A stretch of 64,000 nt of DNA, from assembly GCF_037095755.1 (NCBI RefSeq), contig NZ_JBAWKJ010000002.1, positions 372,001 to 436,000 on the forward strand, given 5' to 3'. Origin of the DNA: Sphingopyxis sp. CCNWLW2. GTDB lineage: Bacteria > Pseudomonadota > Alphaproteobacteria > Sphingomonadales > Sphingomonadaceae. The notes beneath the pieces are model-generated. The model was not told the DNA's origin. It searched no databases and was given only the letters and a program-made list of their open reading frames with translations. This document shows, one piece after another, positions 44,370-52,780 of the stretch (its first letter is position 1; the number at the start of each line of letters is the position of its first letter). Position numbers and translations under genes: made by a program.

Positions 44370-45377
44370 ATGATACCGGCAATTTTCGGCCTGTCGGGCC
44401 TGGCCCTCACCGACGATGAGCGCGCCTTCTTTCGCGATAGCGATCCTGCGGGCTATATCCTGTTCGGGCGCAATATCGAAAACCGCGAGCAGTTGCGGCG
44501 GTTGACCGATGAGCTGCGCGATCTCGACGGGCGCGCCGATCTACCGATCCTGATCGATCAGGAGGGCGGGCGTGTCGCGCGCATGCGATCGCCCGAATGG
44601 CCGCTTTTCCCGAGCGGCGCGGCGTTCGATGCGCTCTACGACCGCGCCCCCGCCAGCGCGATCGAAGCGGCGCGGCTCAATGCGATGGCGCTTGCGGCGA
44701 TGCTGTCCGAGGTCGGGATCACCGTCGACTGCCTGCCGCTGCTCGACGTGCGCCAGCCGGGCGCGAGCGATGTGATCGGCGATCGCGCGCTCGGCAGCGA
44801 GCCGATGCGCGTTGCCGCGCTCGGCCGCGCGATCCTCGGCGGCCTGCAGGCCGGCGGCGTCGTCGGCATCGTCAAGCATATCCCGGGCCACGGCCGCGCG
44901 CTGCTCGATACGCATGAAGCCTTGCCGACGGTCACGGCGGCCGACCGCGATCTGCAGACCGATCTGGCGCCCTTTGCGGCGCTCCGCGATGCGGCGATGG
45001 CGATGACGTGCCACGTCATCTTCGAAGCGTGGGACCCCGACAGGCCCGCGACGCTGTCGCCGATCGTGATCGACAGCGTCATTCGTCAGCGGATCGGTTT
45101 CCACGGGCTGCTGATGACCGACGACCTCGACATGAAGGCTCTGTCGGGTGACGTGCCCTCGCGCGCCGCCGATGCAATTGCCGCGGGGTGCGACATCGCG
45201 CTCAACTGCTGGGCGAAGATGGACGATATGGTCGGCATCGCCAACGCGCTCGACCCGATCAGCACCGTGTCGCGCGCACGCCTCGAAGGCGCGATGGACC
45301 GGATTTCGGGTGACAGCGATGCGCGTGCGTTCGCGACGCTGGTCGATCAGCGCGACGCGCTGCTGGCGACGGCCTGA
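44370..45377 (+). CDS. nagZ: beta-N-acetylhexosaminidase
   Basis: 335 residues, glycoside hydrolase family 3, single domain. The catalytic loop His is in KHIPGHG at 169-175; substrate and nucleophile motifs are IDQEGGRVAR and LLMTDDLDMKAL (Asp nucleophile). It removes GlcNAc from anhydromuropeptides in cell-wall recycling in the cytoplasm. No signal peptide. It ends 6 bases before scpA. Confidence 0.95.
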   Translation: MIPAIFGLSGLALTDDERAFFRDSDPAGYILFGRNIENREQLRRLTDELRDLDGRADLPILIDQEGGRVARMRSPEWPLFPSGAAFDALYDRAPASAIEAARLNAMALAAMLSEVGITVDCLPLLDVRQPGASDVIGDRALGSEPMRVAALGRAILGGLQAGGVVGIVKHIPGHGRALLDTHEALPTVTAADRDLQTDLAPFAALRDAAMAMTCHVIFEAWDPDRPATLSPIVIDSVIRQRIGFHGLLMTDDLDMKALSGDVPSRAADAIAAGCDIALNCWAKMDDMVGIANALDPISTVSRARLEGAMDRISGDSDARAFATLVDQRDALLATA

Positions 45378-45383
45378 TCGCCG

Positions 45384-46157
45384 ATGGATGAACTGCCGCT
45401 CGATTTCGAAATCGTACCGGCAGCGCCCGAGCGCGACGATGCCCTGCAGCTTTCGTTCGAAAGCTGGGAAGGCCCGCTCGATCTTTTGCTCACGCTCGCG
45501 CGCAGCCAGAAGGTCGATCTCAAACAGATTTCGATCCTCGGGCTGGTCGAGCAATATCTGACCTTCATCGCCGAGGCGCGCGAGCTGAAGCTCGAGGTCG
45601 CGGCCGATTACCTCGTGATGGCGGCGTGGCTCGCCTATCTCAAATCGGCGCTCCTGCTTCCCAAGGACCCGCTCGAGGATCCGTCGCCCGATGAACTGGC
45701 GCTGCGCCTGCAATTGCGGTTGCAGCGGCTCGCCGCGATGCGCGAGGCCTCGGCGCGGCTGCTCGCGCGCGACCGCGTCGGCCGCGACGTGTTCCTGCGC
45801 GCGAAACACGAGGGGCTCCGCGACATCAAGGTGCGGCGCTGGGACGCCAGCCTTTATGACCTCCTGTCGGCCTATGGGCAGGTCAAGCTGCGCTCCGAGC
45901 CCGTCGTGCATATGGTATCGCGGCGTCCGGTGATCACGCTCGACGCGGCGCTCCATCATCTGCAGCGGATGATCGGCGTAAAGCTCGACTGGGCCGAGCT
46001 GTCGGATTTCCTGCCGCCCGATTATGACGGCCCGCTGCGCCGCTCGGCGATCGCATCGAGTTTTGTCGCCGCGCTCGAGCTGGCGCGGCAGGGCCGCGTC
46101 GACCTGAAACAGGAAGGCGCGTTCGAACCTCTTTATCTGAAGGCATCTGGGGCATGA
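45384..46157 (+). CDS. scpA: segregation and condensation protein A
   Basis: 257 residues of the kleisin ScpA. The N-terminal part has SFESWEGPLDLLLTLARSQK and ADYLVMAAWLAYLKSALLLP, the SMC-neck-binding helices. The C-terminal winged helix contains SFVAALELARQGRVDLKQ. With SMC and ScpB it forms bacterial condensin. Its stop overlaps the scpB start (ATGA). Confidence 0.95.
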   Translation: MDELPLDFEIVPAAPERDDALQLSFESWEGPLDLLLTLARSQKVDLKQISILGLVEQYLTFIAEARELKLEVAADYLVMAAWLAYLKSALLLPKDPLEDPSPDELALRLQLRLQRLAAMREASARLLARDRVGRDVFLRAKHEGLRDIKVRRWDASLYDLLSAYGQVKLRSEPVVHMVSRRPVITLDAALHHLQRMIGVKLDWAELSDFLPPDYDGPLRRSAIASSFVAALELARQGRVDLKQEGAFEPLYLKASGA

Positions 46158-46747
46158 TTGACGATCTCGAACGCGCGATAGAGGCAATGCTGTTCGCGAG
46201 CGACGCGCCGCTCGACGCGCGGCAGGTCGCGGGGCGGCTGGGCGATGAAATGACGCCGGGCGAGGTTCGCGCGATCATCCAGGCGATCGCCACACGCCAT
46301 GCGGGAAGCGGGATCGAACTCGTCGAGCGCGGCGGGCATTGGCATTTCCAGACGCCCGCCGATTTGGCGCACCTGCTCCGCCGCGAACGCGAAGATCCGC
46401 GCAAATTGTCGCGCGCGGCGGCCGAAGTGCTCGCCATCGTCGCTTATCATGAACCCGTCAGCCGCGCGGAAATCGAGGCAATCCGGGGCGTGCAGACCTC
46501 GAAGGGCACGCTCGACGTGTTGATGGAGGCCGAATGGATCGCACCCGCGGGGCGGCGCGAGGTGCCGGGGCGGCCGCTGATTTACAAGACGACCGACGCG
46601 TTCCTGCAACATTTCGGCCTCACGAGCCGCAAGGACCTGCCGGGAATCGAGGATTTGCGTGCGGCAGGACTGCTCGACCCGGTCGATCTCGCTTTCGAGG
46701 AAGCGATGGGCGAACTGGACCTAGTAAAAGACGGCGAGGAAGCTTAG
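46154..46747 (+). CDS. scpB: segregation and condensation protein B
   Basis: 197 residues with two winged-helix domains. Motifs are IEAMLFASDAPLDARQVA at the start and EVLAIVAYHEPVSRAEIEAIRG in the second domain. It dimerises and binds ScpA. Overlap by 4 bases with scpA supports coupled synthesis. A strong AAGGAG for tatA follows its stop. Confidence 0.95.
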   Translation: MIDDLERAIEAMLFASDAPLDARQVAGRLGDEMTPGEVRAIIQAIATRHAGSGIELVERGGHWHFQTPADLAHLLRREREDPRKLSRAAAEVLAIVAYHEPVSRAEIEAIRGVQTSKGTLDVLMEAEWIAPAGRREVPGRPLIYKTTDAFLQHFGLTSRKDLPGIEDLRAAGLLDPVDLAFEEAMGELDLVKDGEEA

Positions 46748-46772
46748 ATAGCGGCCTCAAGGAGAATTTAAG

Positions 46773-47009
46773 ATGGGTAGCTTCAGCATCTGGCACTGGC
46801 TCGTGGTCGGGATTCTCGTCCTGCTGCTGTTCGGCAAGGGCCGTTTTTCGGACATGATGGGCGATGTCGCCAAGGGTATCAAAAGCTTCAAGAAGGGCAT
46901 GTCGGAAGACGACGCGCCGACGACGCCCGCACCCAAGCATATCGAGGGTCAGCGCGCGCCCGATGCCACCCCGATTTCGACCCCGACTGCCGAGCACGAC
47001 AAGCTCTGA
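46773..47009 (+). CDS. tatA: twin-arginine translocase subunit TatA
   Basis: 78 residues: one N-terminal membrane helix ([15 protein letters not shown]), the FGKGR hinge, an amphipathic helix ([16 protein letters not shown]) and an acidic/Pro tail. It forms the pore of the Tat export system for folded proteins, which several proteins in this window seem to need (28023-28436, 61491-63308, perhaps PotF). Confidence 0.96.
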   Translation: MGSFSIWHWLVVGILVLLLFGKGRFSDMMGDVAKGIKSFKKGMSEDDAPTTPAPKHIEGQRAPDATPISTPTAEHDKL

Positions 47010-47041
47010 TCGCCGTCTGCCTGCGGGGGAAGTTTTAGGTC

Positions 47042-47440
47042 ATGTTTGACGTCGCGCCCACCGAGTTGCTGCTCGTCGTGGTGGTGGCCTTGGTGGTTAT
47101 CGGCCCCAAGGACCTGCCCAAAGCGATGCGCTTTGTCGGCAAATGGATGGCGAAGGCGCGCGGCATGGCGCGCCATTTCCGCTCCGGGCTCGACACGATG
47201 ATGCGCGAAGCCGAACTCGAAGAACTCGAAAAGCAGTGGCGCGAACAGAATGACGCGATCATGCGCGAATTTCCGCGCATCGACGATGTAAACGCATCGC
47301 CGACGACGCCTTCGGCGAACGCGGCTTCGACCGGATCGACGACGAGCGAGCCCGTGACAGAAGCCGAGGTCGATGAAGCCGCGGCGGCCAATCCGCCCGA
47401 GACGCACGCGATACCGCCGAAGGACGGCCCGCTGCCGTGA
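47042..47440 (+). CDS. tatB: twin-arginine translocase subunit TatB
   Basis: 132 residues: membrane helix ELLLVVVVALVVIGPKDLP with the TatB Glu at position 8, an amphipathic helix KAMRFVGKWMAKARGMARHF, then a charged coiled segment and a Thr/Ser/Pro tail. Part of the TatBC receptor for twin-arginine signals. GTGA overlap with tatC. Confidence 0.95.
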   Translation: MFDVAPTELLLVVVVALVVIGPKDLPKAMRFVGKWMAKARGMARHFRSGLDTMMREAELEELEKQWREQNDAIMREFPRIDDVNASPTTPSANAASTGSTTSEPVTEAEVDEAAAANPPETHAIPPKDGPLP

Positions 47441-48237
47441 CCGAAGAAACCGCGACCGAAGAGGATGGCGCCGGCGGCAAGATGCCGCTGCTCGATCATC
47501 TGATCGAACTGCGTTCGCGCTTGTTGAAATCACTGATAGCGATCGGCCTCGCTTTTGGCATATGCCTTTATTACGCCAAGCCGATCTTCGGCATCCTCGT
47601 CCAGCCGCTCGTTCGTGCGGGGCAGGGGAAGCTGATCTATACGCAGCTGTTCGAGGCGTTTTTTGTCGAGATCAAGGTCGCGCTGTTCGCCGCGATGATG
47701 ATCGCCTTTCCGGTGATCGCGAACCAGCTATGGAAATTCGTTGCGCCGGGGCTGTTCAAGCAGGAAAAGCGCGCGCTGCTGCCCTTCCTGATCGCGACGC
47801 CCGTGCTGTTCGCGATCGGCGCCAGCTTTGCCTATTTCATCACCATCCCGATCGCGCTGAAATTCCTGCTCGGATATCAGGGCAATGTCGGCGGGATCAC
47901 GCAGGAAGCTTTGCCCTCGGTGGGCAATTACCTGAGCTTCACGATGCAGTTCATCATGGCGTTCGGAATCGCTTTCCTGTTGCCGATCCTGCTGATGCTG
48001 ATCGAGCGGTCGGGGCTGGTGACGCGCGAGCAGCTGGTTTCGGCGCGGCGCTATATGATCGTCGCGGCCTTTGCGATCGCCGCTGTGTTCACTCCGCCCG
48101 ATATATTGAGCCAGCTGCTGCTCGCGGTGCCTTTGGTGTTCCTGTACGAAATGTCGTTGCTCGCGATCTGGTTTACCCAGCGCCGACGCAAAACAGGCGC
48201 CGAAGAGGCGCCTGTCGAGCCTCTCGAAGAGGCTTAG
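47437..48237 (+). CDS. tatC: twin-arginine translocase subunit TatC
   Basis: 266 residues with six membrane helices. The family motif MPLLDHLIELRSRLLKS lies near the N-terminus, and FFVEIKVALFAAMMIAFPVIANQLWKFVAPGL follows in two conserved pieces. It recognises the twin-arginine signal. Start GTG 47437 overlaps tatB. Confidence 0.96.
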   Translation: MTEETATEEDGAGGKMPLLDHLIELRSRLLKSLIAIGLAFGICLYYAKPIFGILVQPLVRAGQGKLIYTQLFEAFFVEIKVALFAAMMIAFPVIANQLWKFVAPGLFKQEKRALLPFLIATPVLFAIGASFAYFITIPIALKFLLGYQGNVGGITQEALPSVGNYLSFTMQFIMAFGIAFLLPILLMLIERSGLVTREQLVSARRYMIVAAFAIAAVFTPPDILSQLLLAVPLVFLYEMSLLAIWFTQRRRKTGAEEAPVEPLEEA

Positions 48238-48259
48238 GGTAAGTTAGTCTCAGTCCCGA

Positions 48260-48388
48260 TTAGTCGATGGCATCGCTGCCAGCTTGACCGACAGATTCGA
48301 TGTCGCGACCGGCACCCTTTACCGTGTTACAGCCAGCGACCAGAAAGCTTGCCATCAGGGCGAGAAGGATTGCGCGGTAACTCGTCAT
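48260..48388 (-). CDS. entericidin-like small lipoprotein
   Basis: A 42-residue open frame. MTSYRAILLALMASFLVAGC is a lipoprotein signal with lipobox VAGC (Cys20), followed by NTVKGAGRDIESVGQAGSDA, which matches the CNT..G.G.D....G pattern of the entericidin EcnA/EcnB family. The mature peptide has only 23 residues. AAGAGG stands before the ATG. Entericidins are membrane-associated stress lipoproteins; their role in this group is not settled. It is convergent with tatC. Confidence 0.8.
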   Translation of the reverse strand: MTSYRAILLALMASFLVAGCNTVKGAGRDIESVGQAGSDAID

Positions 48389-48538
48389 ATTTCTACCTCT
48401 TAGATGGAGTGCAAAATGGCCCGGCACGCTTTCGAGGGGGGGGAGGGAATGCGGGCCGGGCCAATGTTGCTGAGCAGCGCTGCGGGGGGGCGATGACCGC
48501 TGCTCGAATGGGAAACGACCAAGGCGGCGGATAAGTTC

Positions 48539-48571
48539 CGAAAAAAAATTGCGGTAATGAATTTTTTTTCG
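48539..48571. terminator. A/T-rich hairpin downstream of mgtE
   Basis: CGAAAAAAAATT pairs perfectly with AATTTTTTTTCG (48539-48550 with 48560-48571) around a 9-base loop, about 38 bases past the mgtE stop. The A- and T-runs would act as the U-tract in either direction. The rest of 48389-48608 shows no gene; it must hold the promoter of the entericidin-like gene. Confidence 0.65.
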
Positions 48572-48608
48572 AGGCCTTTTGAATCGCTTGGATTTCAGCG
48601 ACTTGCCC

Positions 48609-50060
48609 TCAGAGTGTTGTCAATCCGCTGAGTACCGCGAGGCCCAGGAAGGCCAAAAACCCCATGGAATCGGTCGTCATCGTGACGAAAATCGAACTCG
48701 CGACGGCGGGATCCTGATCGAGCCGATCGAGCAGCAAGGGGATCGCCACCCCCGCCACACCCGCGACAAATATGTTCACGACCATCGCCGCCGCGATGAC
48801 AGCGCCAAGCTGCGGATTGCCGAACCACAAGGCGGTCGCGGTTCCCGCGATTAACGCGATCGTGCCGCCATTGAGCAGCGCGATCTTCATTTCGCGCCAG
48901 ATCGCGCGCCAGCTGTTCGAATCGGTGAGCTGGTTCATCGCGAGCGCGCGCACGGTGACCGCCAGCGTCTGCGTGCCCGCATTGCCGCCGACACCCGCGA
49001 CGATCGGCATCAATGCCGCCAGCGCGACCATATGCTCGATCGCGCCGCCGAAAAATCCGACGATCGAAGAGGCGAGCAGCGCGGTGCCGAGATTAGCGAT
49101 CAGCCAGCGAACGCGCGCGCTGTACGTCTCGCGGATCGGTTCGTTGATGTCGCCGTCGCCGGCGCCCGACAGGCGCAAAATGTCCTCGCCTGCCTCTTCC
49201 TGAATGATGTGGACGACGTCATCGACCGTGATCATGCCGACGAGCCGCCCGCCCTTGTCGATCACCGCGGCCGAGATTAGCGCATATTTCTGGAAGCGCA
49301 GCGCAACCTCTTCCTGGTCCATGTCGACTGGGATCAGCGTCTGTTCGCGCTTCATCACGTCGCTGATCGCGATGTCGCGCGGAGTGCGGAGGATCCAGCT
49401 CAGCTGGCATGTGCCGACCGGGCGGTGCCGCGGGTCGACGACGTAAATTTCCCAGAAGTCGCTGGTGAGGTCGGCATCTTCGCGCAGCCGGTCGATCACG
49501 TCGCCAACGGTCACATGCTCGGGCACCGCGACCAGATCGCGCTGCATCAGGCGCCCGGCGGATTCCTCGGGGAAGGAGAGGGCGTCCTCGATCGCGGCGC
49601 GATCTTCGGGCTCCATCGCCTGGAGAACGGCCTGCTGCTCGTCCTCCTCCATATCCTCGATGATCGCGACCGCGTCGTCGGTATCGAGTTCGGACGCGAG
49701 TTCGGCGACTTGCTCGGGCGCGAGAAGATCGATCAGTTCCTCTCGGACATAATCGTTCATTTCCGCCAGCACGTCGGCGGACAGCATGTCGCCGAGCACC
49801 GCGGCGAGCATCGGGCGCTCGTCGGCGCGCGCGAGTTCGAACAGGTCGGCGATGTCGGCGGGGTGGAGGCGGCCGATGCGTTCGCGCGCGGCTTCGCCTT
49901 CGCCGGCTTCGGCCAGCTCGATCACGTCGCGCACGAATTCGGGCCTCAGCCGGTCGTCCTCGTCGAGTTCGGTGTCGGTTTCGCGTGCCGGTTGTTCACG
50001 GTCGCGATCGTCGGTGATGACAACATCTTCCGGCGGCAGGGATTCTTCGCGTTTGTCCAT
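48609..50060 (-). CDS. mgtE: magnesium transporter MgtE
   Basis: 483 residues. A cytosolic MgtE N domain of helical repeats (about 45-150) precedes a CBS pair (about 160-285, with AISDVMKREQTLIPVDMD and VGMITVDDVVHII) and a five-helix membrane domain with the pore motif PIVAGVGGNAGTQTLAV. It is a Mg2+-gated channel in the inner membrane. The very acidic N-terminus is longer than in Thermus MgtE. GGGAGG precedes the ATG. I see no magnesium riboswitch in the 156-base gap upstream. Confidence 0.95.
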   Translation of the reverse strand: MDKREESLPPEDVVITDDRDREQPARETDTELDEDDRLRPEFVRDVIELAEAGEGEAARERIGRLHPADIADLFELARADERPMLAAVLGDMLSADVLAEMNDYVREELIDLLAPEQVAELASELDTDDAVAIIEDMEEDEQQAVLQAMEPEDRAAIEDALSFPEESAGRLMQRDLVAVPEHVTVGDVIDRLREDADLTSDFWEIYVVDPRHRPVGTCQLSWILRTPRDIAISDVMKREQTLIPVDMDQEEVALRFQKYALISAAVIDKGGRLVGMITVDDVVHIIQEEAGEDILRLSGAGDGDINEPIRETYSARVRWLIANLGTALLASSIVGFFGGAIEHMVALAALMPIVAGVGGNAGTQTLAVTVRALAMNQLTDSNSWRAIWREMKIALLNGGTIALIAGTATALWFGNPQLGAVIAAAMVVNIFVAGVAGVAIPLLLDRLDQDPAVASSIFVTMTTDSMGFLAFLGLAVLSGLTTL

Positions 50061-50216
50061 CGCGCGGTCCTCCCTGGCAGTTGCGGCGTCCGAGCTTTCC
50101 CCTAGTGCTGCGGCCCGCGGATGGCAACGCCGCGAGTAGCTTTTCGCGATTTAATGCGTGGCTTTGGCCGCCGCCCCGGCTATGGGACCGCCAACACAGA
50201 CCGCAGGAGTTCTACC

Positions 50217-50663
50217 ATGTCCGACACTCTCACCCTTTCGCTGTCGACCGGCGATGTTGTCATCCGCCTCCGTCCCGACCTTGCGCCGCAGCATGTCGAG
50301 CGCATCACCGGCCTCGCGAGCGAAGGCTTTTATGACGGCGTGGTGTTCCACCGCGTGATCCCGGGCTTCATGGCGCAGGGCGGCGACCCGACGGGCACCG
50401 GCATGGGCGGCAGCGAGCTTCCCGACCTGCCGCAGGAATTCAGCAGCGAACCGCATGTCCGCGGCGTTTGCTCGATGGCGCGCGCGCAGAACCCGAACAG
50501 CGCGAACAGCCAGTTCTTCATCTGCTTCGACGACGCGCGCTTCCTCGACAACCAGTACACCGTCTGGGGCGAAGTGATCGAAGGCATGGACAATGTCGAC
50601 GCGCTGCCCAAGGGCGAGCCGCCGCGCGAGCCCGGCAAGATCGTCAAGGCGACTGTCAGCTAA
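50217..50663 (+). CDS. ppiB: cyclophilin-type peptidyl-prolyl isomerase
   Basis: 148 residues of a cytoplasmic cyclophilin. Active-site motifs are FHRVIPGFMAQGGDPTG (Arg in FHR) and NSQFFICFDD. No signal peptide, hence PpiB rather than PpiA. ATG 50217 has GCAGGAG upstream. A clear terminator follows. Confidence 0.93.
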   Translation: MSDTLTLSLSTGDVVIRLRPDLAPQHVERITGLASEGFYDGVVFHRVIPGFMAQGGDPTGTGMGGSELPDLPQEFSSEPHVRGVCSMARAQNPNSANSQFFICFDDARFLDNQYTVWGEVIEGMDNVDALPKGEPPREPGKIVKATVS

Positions 50664-50670
50664 TCTACGA

Positions 50671-50697
50671 AAATCCCCGCTTCGGCGGGGATTTTTT
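50671..50697. terminator. bidirectional intrinsic terminator
   Basis: AAATCCCCGC, loop TTCG, GCGGGGATTT with a T-run (TTTTTT, 50692-50697) on plus and an A-run on the other side. It serves ppiB and the convergent nitronate monooxygenase gene. Confidence 0.92.
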
Positions 50698-50699
50698 GC

Positions 50700-51836
50700 C
50701 TAGTCGCCGATAAAGCCGTTGAGCCGTTCGCAGGCGGAAACCCAGTCCTGCTTGAACTCCTGCACGACCTGCCCGGCGCCCATCGCCTCGTTCATCAGGC
50801 CGACGCCCTGGCCGACCCAATAGGTTGCGAGCGCCTTCGCGCCTTCGTGGCCGCCTTCGGACAATTTATCGACCTTGCGGAGCGCCGGTTCGCTGACCAG
50901 CGATTGCAACGGCATCGGCAGCGGTTTCGGCGCGTCCTCGGCTTCCCATGCGTCGGTCCATGGCGAGCGGAGCTGGCGTGAGGGTTTGCCGGTGCGGCTC
51001 TTCGATCGCACGGTGTCGCGCGACGACGCCGCGAGCATCTTTTCCTTCACGACCGGATTGGTTTCGGCCTCGGCGGTAGTGAGCCACACCGATCCGGTCC
51101 ATGCGCCATGCGCCCCCATTGCCATCGCTGCCGCCATCTGGCGTCCGGTGACGATGCCACCCGCGGCGAGGATCGGCGTGTTCGCGCCGACGGCTTCAAC
51201 GGCCGCGGCGACTTCGGGCACGAGCACCATCGTCGCAACCTCGCCGCAATGACCGCCCGCTTCGCCGCCCGCGACGACGAGGATATCGACGCCGGCGCGC
51301 ACCTGTGTCAGCGCATGGTCGCGGGTGCCGACGAGCGCGGCGACGGGGACGTTGTGGCGCTTGCCGAGTTCGAGCATCAGCTGCGGCGGCACACCGAGCG
51401 CGTTGGCGATCAATTTGATCGGATGACGGAAGGCGACTTCGAGCAGCTTTGCAGCGCCGTCCTCGTGCATATTGTCGCCAAAGCTCTGGCGCGTTTCCAT
51501 CGCGGCTTCGAGACCCGCGGCGTCGACATCGAACTTGCCCAGCAGGTCGGCGGCGAACTGCAAGTGCGACTCCGGAACTTTTGCGACGCCAGAGGAAGAA
51601 GCCTCACCCTTGCCGACGAAGCTGTTGGGGACGATCAGGTCGACGCCGTAGGGTCGCCCCCCAATATGATCGTCGATCCAAGCGAGTTCTTCCTCGAGCC
51701 GTTCGGGCGGCAGCGCGGCGGCGCCGAACACGCCCATGCCGCCGGCTTTCGACACCGCAACGACGACGTCGCGGCAGTGCGAGAAGGCGAGGAGGGGAAA
51801 TTCGATGTCAAGCATCGCGCAGATGGGGGATTGCAT
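50700..51836 (-). CDS. nitronate monooxygenase-family flavoprotein
   Basis: 378 residues, FMN TIM barrel of the NMO/2-nitropropane dioxygenase family. Features are FPLLAFSHCRDVVVAVSKAGG near the start, the phosphate-binding VAGGEAGGHCGEVATMVLVP and AAGGIVTGRQMAAAMAMGA. It would oxidise alkyl nitronates such as propionate-3-nitronate to aldehydes; related family members act as enoyl reductases, so the substrate is open. AGAGG precedes the ATG. It shares a 95-base control region with nadC, which carries a perfect palindrome. Confidence 0.87.
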   Translation of the reverse strand: MQSPICAMLDIEFPLLAFSHCRDVVVAVSKAGGMGVFGAAALPPERLEEELAWIDDHIGGRPYGVDLIVPNSFVGKGEASSSGVAKVPESHLQFAADLLGKFDVDAAGLEAAMETRQSFGDNMHEDGAAKLLEVAFRHPIKLIANALGVPPQLMLELGKRHNVPVAALVGTRDHALTQVRAGVDILVVAGGEAGGHCGEVATMVLVPEVAAAVEAVGANTPILAAGGIVTGRQMAAAMAMGAHGAWTGSVWLTTAEAETNPVVKEKMLAASSRDTVRSKSRTGKPSRQLRSPWTDAWEAEDAPKPLPMPLQSLVSEPALRKVDKLSEGGHEGAKALATYWVGQGVGLMNEAMGAGQVVQEFKQDWVSACERLNGFIGD

Positions 51837-51879
51837 GGGGACCTCTCCGTTTGTCCATTTGCACCTATGTCAGCGTCAG

Positions 51880-51895
51880 TTGACGTAAACGTCAA
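51880..51895. promoter_or_regulatory. operator-like palindrome in the NMO/nadC divergent region
   Basis: TTGACGTAAACGTCAA is a perfect palindrome with a 2-base centre, 43 bases before the monooxygenase start and 36 before the nadC start. It resembles ACGTNNACGT-type operators of MerR/TetR regulators of acyl-CoA catabolism such as LiuR; that match is a suggestion only. Confidence 0.5.
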
Positions 51896-51931
51896 GTTGA
51901 TTTGCTGGCCCGGCGGATTATCGCGGGGTCC

Positions 51932-52780
51932 ATGACCCAATTTTCCCTGCCCGATTTCGACCTCGATGCCTTCGTCCGCGCCACTTTGGCTGAGGACTTA
52001 GGCGCGGGTGGCGATATCACCTCGATGGCGACGATCCCCGCCGATGCGCGCTTTGGCGGGGTGATGGACAGCCGCGACGCGATTACTGTTGCTGGCTTGC
52101 CGATTGCCGAGCGATTCTTTCGCGCGCTCGAACCCGCTATGGAAATCGAGATACTGGTCGAGGAAGGTGCGCAGGTCGCATCGGGCAGCGACCTGATGCG
52201 GCTGTCGGGCAACGCGCGAGCGATGCTGACGGCGGAACGGTCGGCGCTCAACACCGTCCAGCATCTGTCGGGCATCGCGACAATGACGCGTCAATATGTC
52301 GACGCGCTCGCCGGAACCGGCGCGACCCTGCTCGATACGCGCAAGACGATCCCGGGTCTGCGTGTGCTCGAGAAATATGCGACGCGCATGGGCGGCGCGA
52401 CCAACCACCGCATGGGCCTGTGGGACGCGGCGATGATCAAGGACAATCATGTCGCGGTCGCGGGGTCAGTTGAGGAAGCCGTGCGACGCGCAGTCGCGGC
52501 AGGAATCGCGGACATCATCGTCGAGGTCGATCGCGTCGCGCAGGTCGAACCCGCGCTGAACGCGGGTGCGACGCATTTGCTGCTCGACAATATGGGCCTT
52601 GATCAGCTGCGCGAATGCGTCGCGCTGGTCGGCGGCAAGGTGCCCACCGAGGCGTCGGGCGGGGTGCGGCTCGATACCATCCGCGACATTGGCGCGACGG
52701 GAGTGACCTATGTGTCGGTCGGGCGGCTGACGCAATCGGCGCCGGCGGCGGACATCGGGCTCGATTTTGCGCTGGCTTAG
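51932..52780 (+). CDS. nadC: nicotinate-nucleotide pyrophosphorylase (quinolinate phosphoribosyltransferase)
   Basis: 282 residues. N-terminal LAEDLGAGGDITS is the QPRTase hallmark; LRLSGNARAMLTAERSALNT-like segment is present as MRLSGNARAMLTAERSA, with TLLDTRKTIPGLR and NHRMGLWDAAMIKDNH for substrate binding. It makes nicotinate mononucleotide from quinolinate and PRPP. ATG 51932 is used; a few codons exist upstream. It overlaps the RNase T2 gene by 14 bases. nadA and nadB are not in the window. Confidence 0.95.
   Translation: MTQFSLPDFDLDAFVRATLAEDLGAGGDITSMATIPADARFGGVMDSRDAITVAGLPIAERFFRALEPAMEIEILVEEGAQVASGSDLMRLSGNARAMLTAERSALNTVQHLSGIATMTRQYVDALAGTGATLLDTRKTIPGLRVLEKYATRMGGATNHRMGLWDAAMIKDNHVAVAGSVEEAVRRAVAAGIADIIVEVDRVAQVEPALNAGATHLLLDNMGLDQLRECVALVGGKVPTEASGGVRLDTIRDIGATGVTYVSVGRLTQSAPAADIGLDFALA

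Noticed and set aside
44541..46187. 548-residue minus-strand frame across nagZ and scpA
   Set aside because: It covers two well-identified plus-strand genes and has biased Arg/Asp/His composition.
50061..50216. Magnesium riboswitch before mgtE
   Set aside because: Only 156 bases shared with a divergent promoter and no recognisable M-box or mgtA-type leader; an Infernal search would settle this.
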